From positions 764,549-828,548 of the forward strand of contig CP091135.1 in the NCBI GenBank assembly GCA_021582655.1: a DNA stretch of 64,000 nucleotides, in the 5' to 3' direction. This document shows positions 63,352-64,000 of this stretch, in pieces. The DNA comes from Nitrosomonas sp. GTDB taxonomy: Bacteria > Pseudomonadota > Gammaproteobacteria > Burkholderiales > Nitrosomonadaceae. The position numbers and the translations under genes are program-made. The number at the start of each line of letters is the position of its first letter. Positions within the stretch are counted from its first letter, which is position 1. Under the pieces are notes generated by a model, which made no database searches, was not told the origin of the DNA, and saw only the letters and a list, made by a program, of their open reading frames with translations.

Positions 63352-63867
63352 ATGATGCAGAAATTAAGTCAATTTATGATCGCCGGTGTTTGTCTCGGAC
63401 TAAGCCATGCTGCACTGGCGGCCGAACCGAAATTGATCGGTCAGCATGGTGATTGGACGGCTTATATGTTCATGGAAAACAATAACAAGGTGTGCTACAT
63501 GGTAAGCCAGCCCAAGAAAGCGGAGGGCAGCTACAGCAAACGAGGCGAGGTGTATGCTTTGGTCACGCATCGGCCCGCTGAAAAGAGCAAGAACGTTTTC
63601 AGTTATATTGCAGGCTATCCCTACAAAGCCGGCAGCGAAGTCACTGTGCTGGTAAATAATCAGAAATTCCGCTTGTTTACCCAGGACGATTCCGCGTGGA
63701 CTCCGGATGAAGCCACCGACAATAAAATTGCCGAGGCGATTAAGCGTGGCAGCTCACTGGTCATAAAAGGCGTATCAGGGCGTGGAACGGAAACAACCGA
63801 TACGTTTGGTTTAAGCGGCTCGGGCGCAGCGCATAAAGCGATTTCTGCAGAATGCGGCGTCAAATAA
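63352..63867 (+). CDS. IalB-like periplasmic protein
   Basis: A 171-residue exported protein resembling the invasion-associated locus B family, known mostly in alphaproteobacteria and methylotrophs. The signal peptide ends at ALAAEPK. GDWTAYMFMENNNKVCYMVS and the C-terminal Cys (AECGVK) are typical, as is the central GSEVTVLVNNQKFRLFTQDDSAW. The exact role is not known; in this organism it is unlikely to relate to invasion. The first two codons are both ATG, so the start may be 63355. Confidence 0.75.
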   Translation: MMQKLSQFMIAGVCLGLSHAALAAEPKLIGQHGDWTAYMFMENNNKVCYMVSQPKKAEGSYSKRGEVYALVTHRPAEKSKNVFSYIAGYPYKAGSEVTVLVNNQKFRLFTQDDSAWTPDEATDNKIAEAIKRGSSLVIKGVSGRGTETTDTFGLSGSGAAHKAISAECGVK

Positions 63868-63917
63868 TACAAGCAAGACCGCAAATTGCACCGGGCAATT
63901 AATCGAAAAAAAACGAC

Positions 63918-64000
63918 ATGAACGACAAGATCGTGATTTATCAGAAACCGACATGCAGCAAATGCAAAGCCACACTCGCGTTATTAGATGCAAGCGGCAA
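63918..64000 (+). CDS. ArsC/Spx-like thioredoxin-fold protein (3' partial)
   Basis: The frame opens with MNDKIVIYQKPTCSKCKATL and runs off the window after 27 codons. The CSKC in the first strand-helix turn is typical of the ArsC/Spx and glutaredoxin-like group. Whether it is an arsenate reductase cannot be judged without the rest. Confidence 0.6.
   Translation, partial: MNDKIVIYQKPTCSKCKATLALLDASG

Overview
The window reads as chromosome of a betaproteobacterium, most probably a member of the Nitrosomonadaceae (Nitrosomonas-like). This is inferred from gene order, protein flavour and moderate GC content; no 16S or ammonia-oxidation gene is present to prove it. Almost all of it is tightly packed coding sequence. 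No tRNA, rRNA or CRISPR array was seen.

Positions 1-11.5 kb hold the conserved translation and envelope block rpsB-tsf-pyrH-frr-uppS-cdsA-dxr-rseP-bamA-ompH-fabZ-rnhB. The lipid A genes lpxD, lpxA and lpxB, which usually sit inside this block, are absent here, and two copies of a dispersed repeat lie in it. From 11.8 to 32.4 kb come slyD, mutS, a glyoxylate aminotransferase, two surface-polysaccharide genes (WecA-like and WbpM/CapD-like), ubiJ-ubiB, a thioredoxin-fold ferredoxin, a four-gene two-component cluster, an Aer-like chemoreceptor, ridA-recG and an ArsR-type regulator.

From 32.4 to 33.3 kb is a decayed stretch with a broken IS5-type transposase and another repeat copy. From 34.1 to 43.0 kb lies the most unusual part: eight genes on the minus strand that look like one operon. 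Two encode paralogous proteins with a very acidic N-terminus, recurring DEF..R motifs (two followed by Gly-Gly) and an Arg-rich C-terminus. Next come a putative gluzincin metalloprotease, four proteins I cannot name, and a DUF4438-like protein. A perfect palindrome upstream is a candidate operator. This is the best candidate for an undescribed system.

From 43.3 to 53.4 kb are a lipoprotein hydrolase, uup, two cytochromes c, nth-rsxB, pyrD, the protein-tagging transferases bpt and aat, and an outer-membrane barrel. After a frameshifted pseudogene (53.6-54.5 kb) comes a zinc-homeostasis locus (54.5-62.8 kb): a MacB/FtsX-type ABC transporter, a DUF3299 lipoprotein, zur, a ZnuD-like TonB receptor behind a candidate Zur box, and two related secreted proteins, one with dockerin-like calcium loops. 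The window ends with a DUF2024 protein, an IalB-like periplasmic protein and the start of an ArsC/Spx-like gene.

A family of five copies (four about full length, one partial) of a roughly 130-145 bp repeat with imperfect terminal inverted repeats is scattered over the window at about 9.6, 10.8, 33.2, 57.2 and 57.8 kb.
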